From NCBI RefSeq assembly GCF_029338195.1, contig NZ_CP119779.1:3038001-3102000 (forward strand): 64,000 bases of DNA, read 5' to 3'. This document shows, in pieces, positions 1-8,372 of this stretch. Position 1 is the first letter of the stretch. Each line of letters begins with the position of its first letter. The position numbers were made by a program, and so were the translations under genes. The notes below the pieces were generated by a model. The model worked only from the letters and a program-made list of their open reading frames with translations. It did not search any database and was not told the DNA's origin. Source of the stretch: Haloarcula litorea (GTDB lineage Archaea > Halobacteriota > Halobacteria > Halobacteriales > Haloarculaceae).

Positions 1-2
1 CC

Positions 3-428
3 GGTGGCGTCCCGCGCCTCGTCGCGTTCCGCGTGACCGACGGGCCGGAGCTGACCCGGGTCCCGGGGGCGTACGCGCCGGACTTCGGCGCGGAGCCGCC
101 GTCCCCGGTGACGGACCTGCTGCTCGCGGTCCCCGAACTCAGGGAGCCGTCCGCCGTCGCTCAGCGACTGGACACGCTCTCGACGAAGGCCGAGGCGAAC
201 TACGGGCGGGACTTCGCGGGGATGGTGTTCACCTCCGACGTCGAGTGGGGCAGCGACGGCTACGGGCGGCTGTTCGAGGCCAGGAGCCAGCTTGAGGCCC
301 ACGAGTACGCGGGGGTCGTCACCGCGACCCTGACGCCGGCGGCCGCCGGCGAACAGGCGAGCGCGATCCGGACTAACCTCGATCGGCTCGACGCGGCCAC
401 CCGCGTCTACACGCCCGAACGGGACTGA
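3..428 (+). CDS. Unrecognised haloarchaeal protein, 5' end outside the window
   Basis: This is the tail of a gene whose reading frame is open to the left edge, so its true start is outside the window; the GTG at 33 is an in-frame codon, not a convincing start. The visible 142 residues are acidic, soluble and without membrane segments or a motif I recognise. It ends 48 bases before dinB on the same strand. Codon use and composition match its neighbours. The coding frame is well supported, the function is unknown. Confidence 0.6.
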   Translation, partial: GGVPRLVAFRVTDGPELTRVPGAYAPDFGAEPPSPVTDLLLAVPELREPSAVAQRLDTLSTKAEANYGRDFAGMVFTSDVEWGSDGYGRLFEARSQLEAHEYAGVVTATLTPAAAGEQASAIRTNLDRLDAATRVYTPERD

Positions 429-476
429 CTCGCCGTCGGCCGGAGACGTTTTGCCGCTGGCCGCGGAGGCTCGGGT

Positions 477-1802
477 ATGGACGCGGGCCGGCTCCCGGGC
501 GCGAGCAGGCGCGAGCAGGTGGTGGCACACGTCGACATGGACTGCTTCTACGCCGCCTGCGAGCGACGCCGCGATCCCGAACTGGTCGGCGAACCGCTCG
601 TCGTCGGGATGGGCTACGAGGGCGGCGAGACACACGGAGCCGTCGCCACCGCCAGCTACGAGGCCCGCGAGTTCGGCGTCGAGTCGGCGATGGCGATCTC
701 GGAGGCGCTGGAGCGGCTCCCACGGCGGGCCGACCACGACGAGGACTCGGATCGAGAGCTCGCGGAGACCGGCTACTACCGGCCGGTCGATATGGACCAC
801 TACGAGCGCGTCGGCGACGAGGTCAAGTCGGTCCTGCACGACGCCGCCGAGACGGTCCGGGAGGTGAGCATCGACGAGGCGTACCTGGACGTGACCGACC
901 GCGTCGACTGGGACGACGCCCAGCGGTGGGCCGCCGATCTGAAGGACCGCATCCGGTCCGAGGTCGGCGTCGTCGCCAGCGTCGGCGTCGCACCGACGAT
1001 GAGCGCCGCGAAGGTGGCCAGCGACCGCGACAAGCCGGACGGCCTGGTCGTCGTCCGCCCGGGCGAGGTCCGCGAGTTCTTCGCCGACCTCCCGGTCGAG
1101 GAGGTCCACGGCGTCGGGCCGGTGACGGCCCGACAGCTCCGGGAGATGAGCGTCGAGACGGCGGGCGACCTCGCGGCGGCGGACCCGGAGGCGCTCGCAC
1201 GGCGGTTCGGCGAGCGCGGCCGCGAGATCAGGCGGTACGCCCGCGGCGAGGACGAGCGGGCCGTCACGCCGAAGGGCGACCCCAAGAGCCTCTCGCGGGA
1301 GTCGGCGTTCACCGAACCCGTGGAGGAGCCCGCCGAGAAGCGCCGGAAGGTCGAGACCCTGGCGGCGGCGGTCGCCGACCGAGCACACCGGAAGGACGCC
1401 CGCTACCGCACCATCGGCATCAAGGTGGTCGAGCCGCCCTTCGAGGTCAACACGCGCGCCCGCTCGCTGCCGGGTCCCGTCGCCGACGCCGACCTCGTCG
1501 AGTCGACGGCGCTGGACCTCCTCGAGGAGTTCGCGGACGCCCCGGTCAGGAAGGTCGGCGTCCGCGTCTCGAACCTCGACTTCACCGCGGGCGAGCAGGC
1601 GAGCCTCGGCGGGTTCGACGGTGCCGGCGACGCGGCGGCAGGGACACCGGCGGACGACGACGGGGACCCTACCCGCGACCCCGAGGCCGACGACGGGCAG
1701 GCGGAACTGACGGCGTTCGTCGAGGACGGTGCGGACCGCGCGGACGGGGCGGCTGCCGACGACGATCCCGACGGACAGGCGTCGCTCGGCCGGTTCGACT
1801 AG
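477..1802 (+). CDS. dinB: DNA polymerase IV, Y-family translesion polymerase
   Basis: Y-family polymerase that copies past damaged template bases. The N-terminus has the metal-binding HVDMDCFYA block (D20, D22) and the second acidic block SIDEAYLDV has D133/E134; helix-hairpin-helix (VHGVGPVTARQL) and little-finger domains follow to about residue 370. The last 70 residues are an acidic, probably disordered tail containing three Q-x-x-L-x-x-F motifs (Q374-F380, Q408-F414, Q434-F440), the last at the very C-terminus; this is the form of a PCNA-interacting (PIP) box. The ATG at 477 is taken because the conserved core begins about 15 residues later. It converges on the next gene and shares a CTAG with its stop. 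Confidence 0.96.
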   Translation: MDAGRLPGASRREQVVAHVDMDCFYAACERRRDPELVGEPLVVGMGYEGGETHGAVATASYEAREFGVESAMAISEALERLPRRADHDEDSDRELAETGYYRPVDMDHYERVGDEVKSVLHDAAETVREVSIDEAYLDVTDRVDWDDAQRWAADLKDRIRSEVGVVASVGVAPTMSAAKVASDRDKPDGLVVVRPGEVREFFADLPVEEVHGVGPVTARQLREMSVETAGDLAAADPEALARRFGERGREIRRYARGEDERAVTPKGDPKSLSRESAFTEPVEEPAEKRRKVETLAAAVADRAHRKDARYRTIGIKVVEPPFEVNTRARSLPGPVADADLVESTALDLLEEFADAPVRKVGVRVSNLDFTAGEQASLGGFDGAGDAAAGTPADDDGDPTRDPEADDGQAELTAFVEDGADRADGAAADDDPDGQASLGRFD

Positions 1803-2146
1803 TCGACGCCGTGTTCGAGGTTCTCCAGCAGCTTCCCGACGAACAGGCCCGCCCGCGGCGAGATGGTGTCCTCCTCGGGGACCGTCGCGGGCTGGGCGGC
1901 CAGCGCCTCGACGAACTGCTCGCTGTGGGTCATCGCGTTGCAGATGTCGACCACGTCGACGACCAGCCCCTCGTCGTCGGTCCGCATCTCCGGGTACCGC
2001 TCCTTCTCGGCGGCCGTGTAGGTGATCGTCCAGGCCGGGCCGCCGACGGCGTCGAGGACGTCCGAGAGCGGCGCGACCTCCACCCGTCCGTCGTCGCTCG
2101 CGACGGCGACGGTGCCGTCCTCGACGATGGTCTCGTAGCGGGCCAT
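1799..2146 (-). CDS. Conserved haloarchaeal protein of unknown function
   Basis: A 115-residue acidic soluble protein beginning MARYETIVEDG. It shows a predicted alpha/beta N-terminal half and a helical C-terminal half (SPRAGLFVGKLLENLEHGVD) but no catalytic motif I recognise. The start is placed at 2146 because the longer frame up to 2197 adds Arg-rich residues unlike haloarchaeal coding sequence. It is convergent with dinB; their stop codons share the CTAG at 1799-1802. It is divergent from the HerA-like gene, with 137 bases between the starts holding both promoters. Confidence 0.75.
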   Translation of the reverse strand: MARYETIVEDGTVAVASDDGRVEVAPLSDVLDAVGGPAWTITYTAAEKERYPEMRTDDEGLVVDVVDICNAMTHSEQFVEALAAQPATVPEEDTISPRAGLFVGKLLENLEHGVD

Positions 2147-2283
2147 ACGGAGTGCCTGGGAGGACACACGACGCCGACGACAATAGCCCTTGCTCACGTC
2201 TCGGCGTCCCGAGTGGTCCGCCGAGTGACAGTCGTCTGACGGAGAGTTATGGGGCGTGGCCCGCTCTGTGTGGGCAAGAACGT

Positions 2284-4104
2284 ATGGCAGAGACCGAACA
2301 GATCACCGTCGCAGACACGAGCGCGGGACCCGGCGGGAGCGAGGAGGCCGGTCGGTCCGTCGACATCCCCGTCGTCGAGCTGCTGACCGGCCGCGGCTTC
2401 ATCACGGGCAAGAGCGGGAGCGGGAAGTCCAACACCGCCAGCGTCGTCGCCGAGAAACTGCTGGACAACGGGTTCGGCCTGCTGATCGTCGACATCGACG
2501 GCGAGTACTACGGGCTGAAAGAGGAGTACGAGATCCTCCACGTCGGCGGCGACGAGGAGTGCGACATCCAGGTGACCGAGGAGCACGCCGGCAAGATCGC
2601 CTCGCTGGCGCTGGAGCAGAACGTCCCCATCATCCTCGACGTCTCCTCGTTCCTCGACGAGGAGGAGGCCGAGGCGCTGCTGACCGCCGTCGCCAGACAG
2701 CTGTTCGCGAAGGCCAAGAAGCAGAAACAGCCCTTCCTGATGCTCGTCGAGGAGTGCCACGAGTGGATCCCCGAGAAGGGGTCGATGGGTGAGGTGGGCA
2801 AGATGCTCATCAAGATCGGCAAACGGGGCCGCAAGCACGGCCTCGGCATCGTCGGCATCAGCCAGCGCCCCGCCGACGTCAAGAAGGACTACATCACCCA
2901 GTGCGACTGGCTCGTCTGGCACCGGCTGACCTGGAACAACGACACGAAGGTGGTCGGGCGCATCCTCGACAGCGAGTACGAGAACGCCGTGGAGGACTTA
3001 GACGACGGCGAGGCGTTCATGATGACCGACTGGTCGGAGTCGGTCCGGCGGGTCCAGTTCCACCGCAAGCAGACCTTCGACGCCGGCGCGACGCCGGGCC
3101 TGGACGACTTCGAGCGCCCGGAGCTGAAGTCGGTCAGCGACGACCTCGTCTCGGAACTGGAGACCATCAGCGAGGAGGAACAGGCCCGCGAGGACCGCAT
3201 CGCCGAACTCCGGGAGGAACTGGACAGGAAGAACTCCCGCATCGCGGAACTGGAGAAGGAGCTCCAGGACGCCCGCGACCTCGAACGGATGGCCGAGCAG
3301 TTCACGGACGCCCTCGTCGGCCACGTCGAGGGGTACAACCCCGGTCGGACGGCCAAGGAGGAGATGCGCCGGGACCGCTTCGCCGAGCCCGAAGACGACG
3401 GGTCGAGCGGGAACGGGTCGGGAGACGACGCGGCGGAGCGCGAGTCTGCCGACGGCGGTGACGAGGGAGAACCGGCCGACGCCACCTCCGGCGGCGGGTT
3501 CGGCGACGCCTTCAGCGCGTTCGAGTCGGCCGGCGCAGCGATGAACGGGGGCAGCCCGGACGACGCGACCACCGACGGCGGTGCCGCGACTGCGAGCGCC
3601 GGCTCGGGGCCGTCGGCGAGCGGTGAGACCCCGGACGACGCGAGCGCCGACGACGCGCTGGCGGCAGCCGTCGCAGCCGTCGACGGTGAGACGGGCGACG
3701 ACAACGGGACGACCGCCGAGGGCGACGCCGACGAGGGGACCGCCGGGACGGCCGACGACGGCCCGCCGGAACAGCCACCCGTCGTCAGGGAGATCGTCGC
3801 CGACGTGGCGGCGATGGACGACAAGACCCGGCGGATGCTCCACTACTACCGCGAGCAGGGACCGGGGACGCCGCTGAACGCCCACTTCTCGGCGGGCGGG
3901 TCCGGCGACCGGACGGCGGCGTACGCCCGCAACCGGACGCTCCGGCTGCGCGGCCTCGTCGAGCACGTCGGCCGCGGCCAGTACGACTACCGGCTCCGGG
4001 ACCTGCTCCGCGAGGAGAGCGACGAGACGCTCGACGACGAGACCGTCGAGACGTACGCCGCGCGCGTCGAGGCGGCCGTCGTCGACGGGCAGTCGCCGGA
4101 CTAG
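2284..4104 (+). CDS. HerA-like (DUF87) DNA-translocase-type ATPase
   Basis: A 606-residue P-loop ATPase of the HerA/FtsK family. Walker A is GKSGSGKS (residues 42-49) and Walker B is LMLVEE (152-157) followed by the CHEW/IPEKGS segment usual in HerA-like proteins. A coiled coil (about 290-340) follows the ATPase, then about 140 residues of low-complexity Gly/Ser/Asp/Ala linker, then a compact C-terminal domain (about 495-606) resembling a winged helix. HerA proteins pump DNA, often beside Mre11-Rad50-NurA in repair, but no nuclease gene is near. The start at 2284 matches the MAETEQITV start and gives the Walker A an ordinary distance from the N-terminus. The stop overlaps the convergent neighbour at CTAG 4101-4104. 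Confidence 0.88.
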   Translation: MAETEQITVADTSAGPGGSEEAGRSVDIPVVELLTGRGFITGKSGSGKSNTASVVAEKLLDNGFGLLIVDIDGEYYGLKEEYEILHVGGDEECDIQVTEEHAGKIASLALEQNVPIILDVSSFLDEEEAEALLTAVARQLFAKAKKQKQPFLMLVEECHEWIPEKGSMGEVGKMLIKIGKRGRKHGLGIVGISQRPADVKKDYITQCDWLVWHRLTWNNDTKVVGRILDSEYENAVEDLDDGEAFMMTDWSESVRRVQFHRKQTFDAGATPGLDDFERPELKSVSDDLVSELETISEEEQAREDRIAELREELDRKNSRIAELEKELQDARDLERMAEQFTDALVGHVEGYNPGRTAKEEMRRDRFAEPEDDGSSGNGSGDDAAERESADGGDEGEPADATSGGGFGDAFSAFESAGAAMNGGSPDDATTDGGAATASAGSGPSASGETPDDASADDALAAAVAAVDGETGDDNGTTAEGDADEGTAGTADDGPPEQPPVVREIVADVAAMDDKTRRMLHYYREQGPGTPLNAHFSAGGSGDRTAAYARNRTLRLRGLVEHVGRGQYDYRLRDLLREESDETLDDETVETYAARVEAAVVDGQSPD

Positions 4105-5351
4105 GTGGCGAGGTCGGCCAGGCTCGCCGCCAGCACCTCCGTCGCCGCCGCGCAGTCCGCCCAGTCGGTCCACTCTCGGGGGGTGTGCGAGACGCCGCCC
4201 TCGGAGGGGGCGAACAGCATTCCGGCGTCTGTCTCCCGGGCGACGTGGGTGGTGTCGTGGAACGCGCCGGAGTGGCAGTCGATCGCCGTCACCCCCACTC
4301 GGTCCGCCGCGTCGCTGGCGGCCCGGCGGACCCGGTCGCTCGTCGGCATCGGAGCCACGTCGAACGGCCGCTCGATGTGGGTGGACACGCCACGCTCCGA
4401 TTCGAGTCGGTCGAGCGTCTCGCGGGCGTGCCCGACCAGTTCCTCGATCCGGTCCTGTGTCACGTCCCGGACGTCCAGCCCCAGCGTCGCCGATCCCGGC
4501 ACGACGTTGGTCGCGTTCGGCGAGACGCCGAGGCTGCCGACGGTGCCGACGGGCGTCTCGTGCTCGTCGGCCAGCCGCTTTGCCGCCCGCTCGACGGCGA
4601 GGACGAACTCGCTCGCGGCGGCGAGGGCGTCGGTCCGTGCGTCCATCGGCGTCGACCCGGCGTGGTTCGCCTCGCCGACGATCTCGACCTCGCAGTGAGT
4701 GATGCCGGTCACGTCCGTCACGACGCCGACGGCCGCGCCGGCGTCGGTCAGGCGGGTCGACTGCTCGATATGGAGCTCCAGCCAGGCGTCCCAGTCGGCG
4801 GCGTCGAGGCGACCGTCGCCGCGGAAACCGATCTCGTCGAGGGCTGCGCCGAGGGTCGTTCCGTCGTCGGCTTCGAGCGCCAGCGCGTCCGCGACCGGCC
4901 GGACGCCCGCGGCGACTGACGATCCCAGCACCCCCGAGGCGAACCGCTGGCCCTCCTCCTCGGTGAACGAGACCACCTCGATCGGGCGCGCCGGCTCGAC
5001 GCCGCCGTCCTGCATCGCCCGGACCGCTTCGAGCGCGCCGTAGACCCCCAGCGGGCCGTCGAAGATGCCGCCCTCGGGTACCGAGTCGAGGTGACTCCCC
5101 GAGGCGACCGGGGCGGCGTCCGGGTCGGCGCTGGGCGGCGTCCACCGGCCGACGACGTTCCCGACGGCGTCGACCCGCACGTCCAGCCCGGCGTCGTCGA
5201 GCCGCTCGACGAGGTACTCGCGGGCCGCGCGGTTCGGCTCCGTCCCTGTCAGGACGGTCCGACCGCGGCCCTCCTCGGCGTCGACCGCGCCGAACTCGGC
5301 CGTCCGCTCGATGTCCGTGCGAAGCCGCGCCTCGCTGACGGAGACGTTCAT
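4101..5351 (-). CDS. Zn-dependent amidohydrolase of the M20 hydantoinase/carbamoylase family
   Basis: A 416-residue enzyme of the group that includes N-carbamoyl-L-amino-acid hydrolases, ureidoglycolate hydrolases and allantoate amidohydrolases. Metal-binding blocks are visible: GSHLDSVPEGGIFDG (H87, D98), FTEEEGQRF (E131-E133), and late His residues in DCHSGAFHD and GGVSHTPREW. Length is typical. The substrate cannot be told; no hydantoinase or allantoin gene is near. The EamA permease gene ends 77 bases upstream on the same strand, so the two may be cotranscribed and the permease may move a related small molecule, which is only inference from position. Confidence 0.88.
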   Translation of the reverse strand: MNVSVSEARLRTDIERTAEFGAVDAEEGRGRTVLTGTEPNRAAREYLVERLDDAGLDVRVDAVGNVVGRWTPPSADPDAAPVASGSHLDSVPEGGIFDGPLGVYGALEAVRAMQDGGVEPARPIEVVSFTEEEGQRFASGVLGSSVAAGVRPVADALALEADDGTTLGAALDEIGFRGDGRLDAADWDAWLELHIEQSTRLTDAGAAVGVVTDVTGITHCEVEIVGEANHAGSTPMDARTDALAAASEFVLAVERAAKRLADEHETPVGTVGSLGVSPNATNVVPGSATLGLDVRDVTQDRIEELVGHARETLDRLESERGVSTHIERPFDVAPMPTSDRVRRAASDAADRVGVTAIDCHSGAFHDTTHVARETDAGMLFAPSEGGVSHTPREWTDWADCAAATEVLAASLADLAT

Positions 5352-5428
5352 ACGCCCTCTCGGCGCGAGCCCGCAAAGAAGGTTCGCGTGCCCCCGTCCG
5401 CGTTCCGCGCACCGGACGCCGCTCGCCG

Positions 5429-6364
5429 TCAGCGACCGGAGAGCAACCCCTCGACGCGACCGACGAGCGGCGAGAGTTCCGCCGCCAGCGCACGGCGCTT
5501 GAGGAGGGCGAACCCGACGAAGATGACGAGAAAGCCGGCGACGTCGAGCGGTGCGAGCGTCTCGTCCCGGACGAGCCAGCCCGCGGCCGCCGCGAACACC
5601 GGGGCCGCGTAGGAGACGAGGTTGATCTCGATGGCACCCAGTCGGGCCAGCAGGTCGAAGTAGACGACGTACCCGACGGCGCTCGCGAACACCGCGAGGT
5701 AGACGACGGCGACGATCCCCTCGAGGGTGACGGTCACGTCGGCGAGTGACTCGCCGGGGAGCGCGAGGCTGATGCCGTGCAGCAGGACCGCCCCGAGCGC
5801 GGTCGCCCAGGCGACCATCCCCTCGGAGGAGATCCCGGCGTCGAACCGCTGGACGAGGACGCTCCCAAGCGCCACCGAGGCGGCCGCGAGCAGCACCAGC
5901 GCCGGTGCGGCGGCCGACTCGGCGAGACTCGTCAGGTCCGGCCGGGCGACGAGACCGACGCCGGCGAAGCCAAGCAGGAGGCCGACGGTGCCCACGACGG
6001 TCAGTCGCTCGTCGGGCAGGAACACCCTGGAGAACACCGTCGAGAGGACCGGGCTCATCCCGACGAGGATGGCCGCGACCCCGCCGGAGACGCCCTGCTC
6101 GCCGACGAACAGGAAGGCGTTGTACAGCGCGATGATCAGCGTCGTCTCGACGGCGACGGTGAGCCAGTCGGCGCGGTCCCGGGGGACCCAGTAGTCGCTG
6201 GTCGCCGCCGCGTACGTGACCATCAGGACGCCAGCGAGGTCGTACCGGATTGCCGCGAACAGCACCGGCGGGAAGGCGTCAAGCCCCGCCTTGATGGCGG
6301 CGAAAGAGGTCCCCCACAGCGCGGCCAGGAGAACGAACAGCAGTGCGGACCGGCGGTCTGCCAT
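5429..6364 (-). CDS. EamA/DMT-family permease
   Basis: A 311-residue integral membrane protein with about ten hydrophobic segments arranged as two EamA repeats; the first opens with LLFVLLAALWGTSFAAIKAGL, the typical start of this family of drug/metabolite transporters. The start at 6364 (MADRRSALL) is preferred to a longer frame because it puts the first membrane helix at the N-terminus. It lies in a minus-strand run, 59 bases after the LPG-synthase-like gene and 77 before the amidohydrolase. The substrate is unknown. Confidence 0.9.
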   Translation of the reverse strand: MADRRSALLFVLLAALWGTSFAAIKAGLDAFPPVLFAAIRYDLAGVLMVTYAAATSDYWVPRDRADWLTVAVETTLIIALYNAFLFVGEQGVSGGVAAILVGMSPVLSTVFSRVFLPDERLTVVGTVGLLLGFAGVGLVARPDLTSLAESAAAPALVLLAAASVALGSVLVQRFDAGISSEGMVAWATALGAVLLHGISLALPGESLADVTVTLEGIVAVVYLAVFASAVGYVVYFDLLARLGAIEINLVSYAAPVFAAAAGWLVRDETLAPLDVAGFLVIFVGFALLKRRALAAELSPLVGRVEGLLSGR

Positions 6365-6423
6365 ACGCGCCGCTCGGTCGGGGACACTCAAAAACGGTCG
6401 CTATTCCGCTCGGCCCCGAGGAG

Positions 6424-7473
6424 TCAATCCAGCGCGTGCCAGACCGTCGTCGAGAGGTACAGCGACGCGGCCCCGCCGACGGCGACGATCAGCCAGTAGG
6501 TCGCCAGCCGGTAGACGACGACGCCGGCGGCCGCGAGTTCCGGCGACGCCGCGCTGGCGAGGGTCACGACGGCGGTGAGGCCCAGCTCCGTCGTGCCCAG
6601 TCCGCCGGGCGTCGGGACCAGCGTCGCGACCCCCGCGGCCGGGACGAGAAACAGCGCGAGTCCCGTCGCGAGCGGGACGTCGACGGCACCCAGCGAGGCG
6701 ACCAGCGACAGCGAGAAGGCGACCCAGCCGACCACCGAGAGCGCCGCGGCGACCGCGAGCCGTCGGGTGTCACCCGTCGCCGCCCCGAACCCGTCGAAGA
6801 ACGTCTCGACGGCGGCCGAGACTCGGTCCGGGCGCAGCGACCGGGCGACCCGCACCGAGACGCGGCCGACCGTCGCCCGGACGAGGCCAGCGGCCAGTTC
6901 GACGACCCGACGCAGGGCGGTCCGGCGGTACGCCAGCGCCGCGCCGCCGGCCACCAGCGCCGCGACGACGAGCGCCAGGACGCCGAGGACGGCAGCCCCG
7001 TCCAGTCCCGGCAGCGGGTCGACGACCAGCGACGCCATCCCCAGCGCCGCCACGCCGAGCGAGCCCGCGAACACGAGCAGTTCGCTGGCGGTCACGGCCC
7101 CGAAGACGTCGGTGAACCGGCGGTCGAGATCGTCGGCCAGGACGTAGGCGATGATCGCCGAGCCGCCGGCGGCCCCCAGCGGGAGGACCTGCTTGCCGAA
7201 CGTCCCAGCGAAGTAACACAGCGAGACGCGGCCACGGGGCGCGGTCCGGTCGACGCCGCCGACGATGGTCACCATCGTCAGGCTCCAACAGCCCTGTGCG
7301 AACAGCCCCAGGCCGACGGCGAGCGCGACCGCCCCGGGTTCTGCGGCTCGGAGCGTCGCCAGCGTCACCTCGACGTCGAGCGACAGCGCGAGGACGGCGA
7401 GCAGGAGGGCGGCGACCAGCCCGCCGAGGAGGAGCCTGACAGTCCCGCGCCGTTCGTCGGTGGCCGTCGCCAT
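6424..7473 (-). CDS. Lysylphosphatidylglycerol-synthase-like integral membrane protein (UPF0104 type)
   Basis: A 349-residue polytopic membrane protein with eight or so hydrophobic helices. It carries the segments QGCWSLTMVTI, FGKQVLPLGAAGGSA and VPTPGGLGTTELG characteristic of the LPG-synthase transmembrane domain (PF03706). In archaea members of this family lack the soluble lysyl-transferase domain, as here; some act in lipid-linked sugar metabolism, but the job of this one cannot be read from sequence. It follows surE by 33 bases. Confidence 0.87.
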   Translation of the reverse strand: MATATDERRGTVRLLLGGLVAALLLAVLALSLDVEVTLATLRAAEPGAVALAVGLGLFAQGCWSLTMVTIVGGVDRTAPRGRVSLCYFAGTFGKQVLPLGAAGGSAIIAYVLADDLDRRFTDVFGAVTASELLVFAGSLGVAALGMASLVVDPLPGLDGAAVLGVLALVVAALVAGGAALAYRRTALRRVVELAAGLVRATVGRVSVRVARSLRPDRVSAAVETFFDGFGAATGDTRRLAVAAALSVVGWVAFSLSLVASLGAVDVPLATGLALFLVPAAGVATLVPTPGGLGTTELGLTAVVTLASAASPELAAAGVVVYRLATYWLIVAVGGAASLYLSTTVWHALD

Positions 7474-7506
7474 TACCGTACCGTCGGCCGCCGGGGAGCA
7501 TCAAAC

Positions 7507-8298
7507 CTACTCCTCGACGGGGTAGGTCTCGGCGAGCGCGTCGAGGGCTTCGTGGTGTTCCGTCGTGTGCGGAGCGGTCAGCGGCGAGACGCTGACCTTC
7601 CCGTCGACGACGGCACGCCGGTCGGTCCCCGCCGGGTCCGGGATGGTCCCGTCGGCCATGTGTTCCCAGATGCGGTCGTGCAGCGTCACCGCCTCGCCGT
7701 CCCGGACGGCGTCCATCTCGTAGACCTCCGAGGGGCGGGTGATCGCCAGCGGAGCCTCGCCCCACTCCGCGACCGGGGCGTTGACGTTCAGGTAGTCACA
7801 CTGCTCGAAGACGCCGGCCCCCAGCGCGTGGTCCGCGAGGTACCGGGTCGCCCGCACCGCCTCGTCGTAGCTCTCGCCGTTGGCCTCGATCTCCGAGAAC
7901 GCGGCGTCCTCGCGGACGGGGATGTACATCGAGACGGCGATCGCCGGCACGTCGAAGAACGTCGCCTCGACGGCGGCGCTGACGGTGCCCGAGCGGCCCA
8001 GGACGTAGGTCCCGAGGTTCGCGCCGCGGTTACAGCCCGCGACGACGAGGTCCGCGTCGGTCACCAGCGCCTCCAGCCCCGCGACGACGCAGTCCGTCGG
8101 CGTCCCCTCGACGACGTAGCCGAGTTCGTGATCGCGGACCTCGACCTCGCCCGAGATGGCGCGGCCGACGGCGCTCTGGTCCTCGGCGGGCGCGACGGCG
8201 ACGACGTCGCCGACCTCGGCCAGCCCGTCGTACACAGCCCGGAGGCCGGCGCTGTCGATCCCGTCGTCGTTCGTCAGCAGGATGGTCGGCTCGTCCAT
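7507..8298 (-). CDS. surE: 5'/3'-nucleotidase SurE
   Basis: A metal-dependent phosphatase that removes phosphate from nucleoside monophosphates. The N-terminal LLTNDDGIDSAG holds the acidic metal ligands D11 and D12; AEDQSAVG gives S42, and AGCNRGANLG supplies the family Asn (N90). The length of 263 residues is normal. It sits in the minus-strand run after the Rsm22-like gene (74 bases) and before the membrane protein gene, with no obvious shared pathway. Confidence 0.96.
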   Translation of the reverse strand: MDEPTILLTNDDGIDSAGLRAVYDGLAEVGDVVAVAPAEDQSAVGRAISGEVEVRDHELGYVVEGTPTDCVVAGLEALVTDADLVVAGCNRGANLGTYVLGRSGTVSAAVEATFFDVPAIAVSMYIPVREDAAFSEIEANGESYDEAVRATRYLADHALGAGVFEQCDYLNVNAPVAEWGEAPLAITRPSEVYEMDAVRDGEAVTLHDRIWEHMADGTIPDPAGTDRRAVVDGKVSVSPLTAPHTTEHHEALDALAETYPVEE

Positions 8299-8372
8299 AC
8301 GCCGTGTCGGGACGACGGCGACAAAAGCCTACGCGTTACGGCGACAGCGCCCACGCCCTCACACCCGCGTCC

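Noticed and set aside
2998-5637. An 879-codon minus-strand open frame
   Set aside because: It crosses the HerA-like gene antisense and the amidohydrolase and permease genes out of frame, with a product full of Arg and Pro runs.
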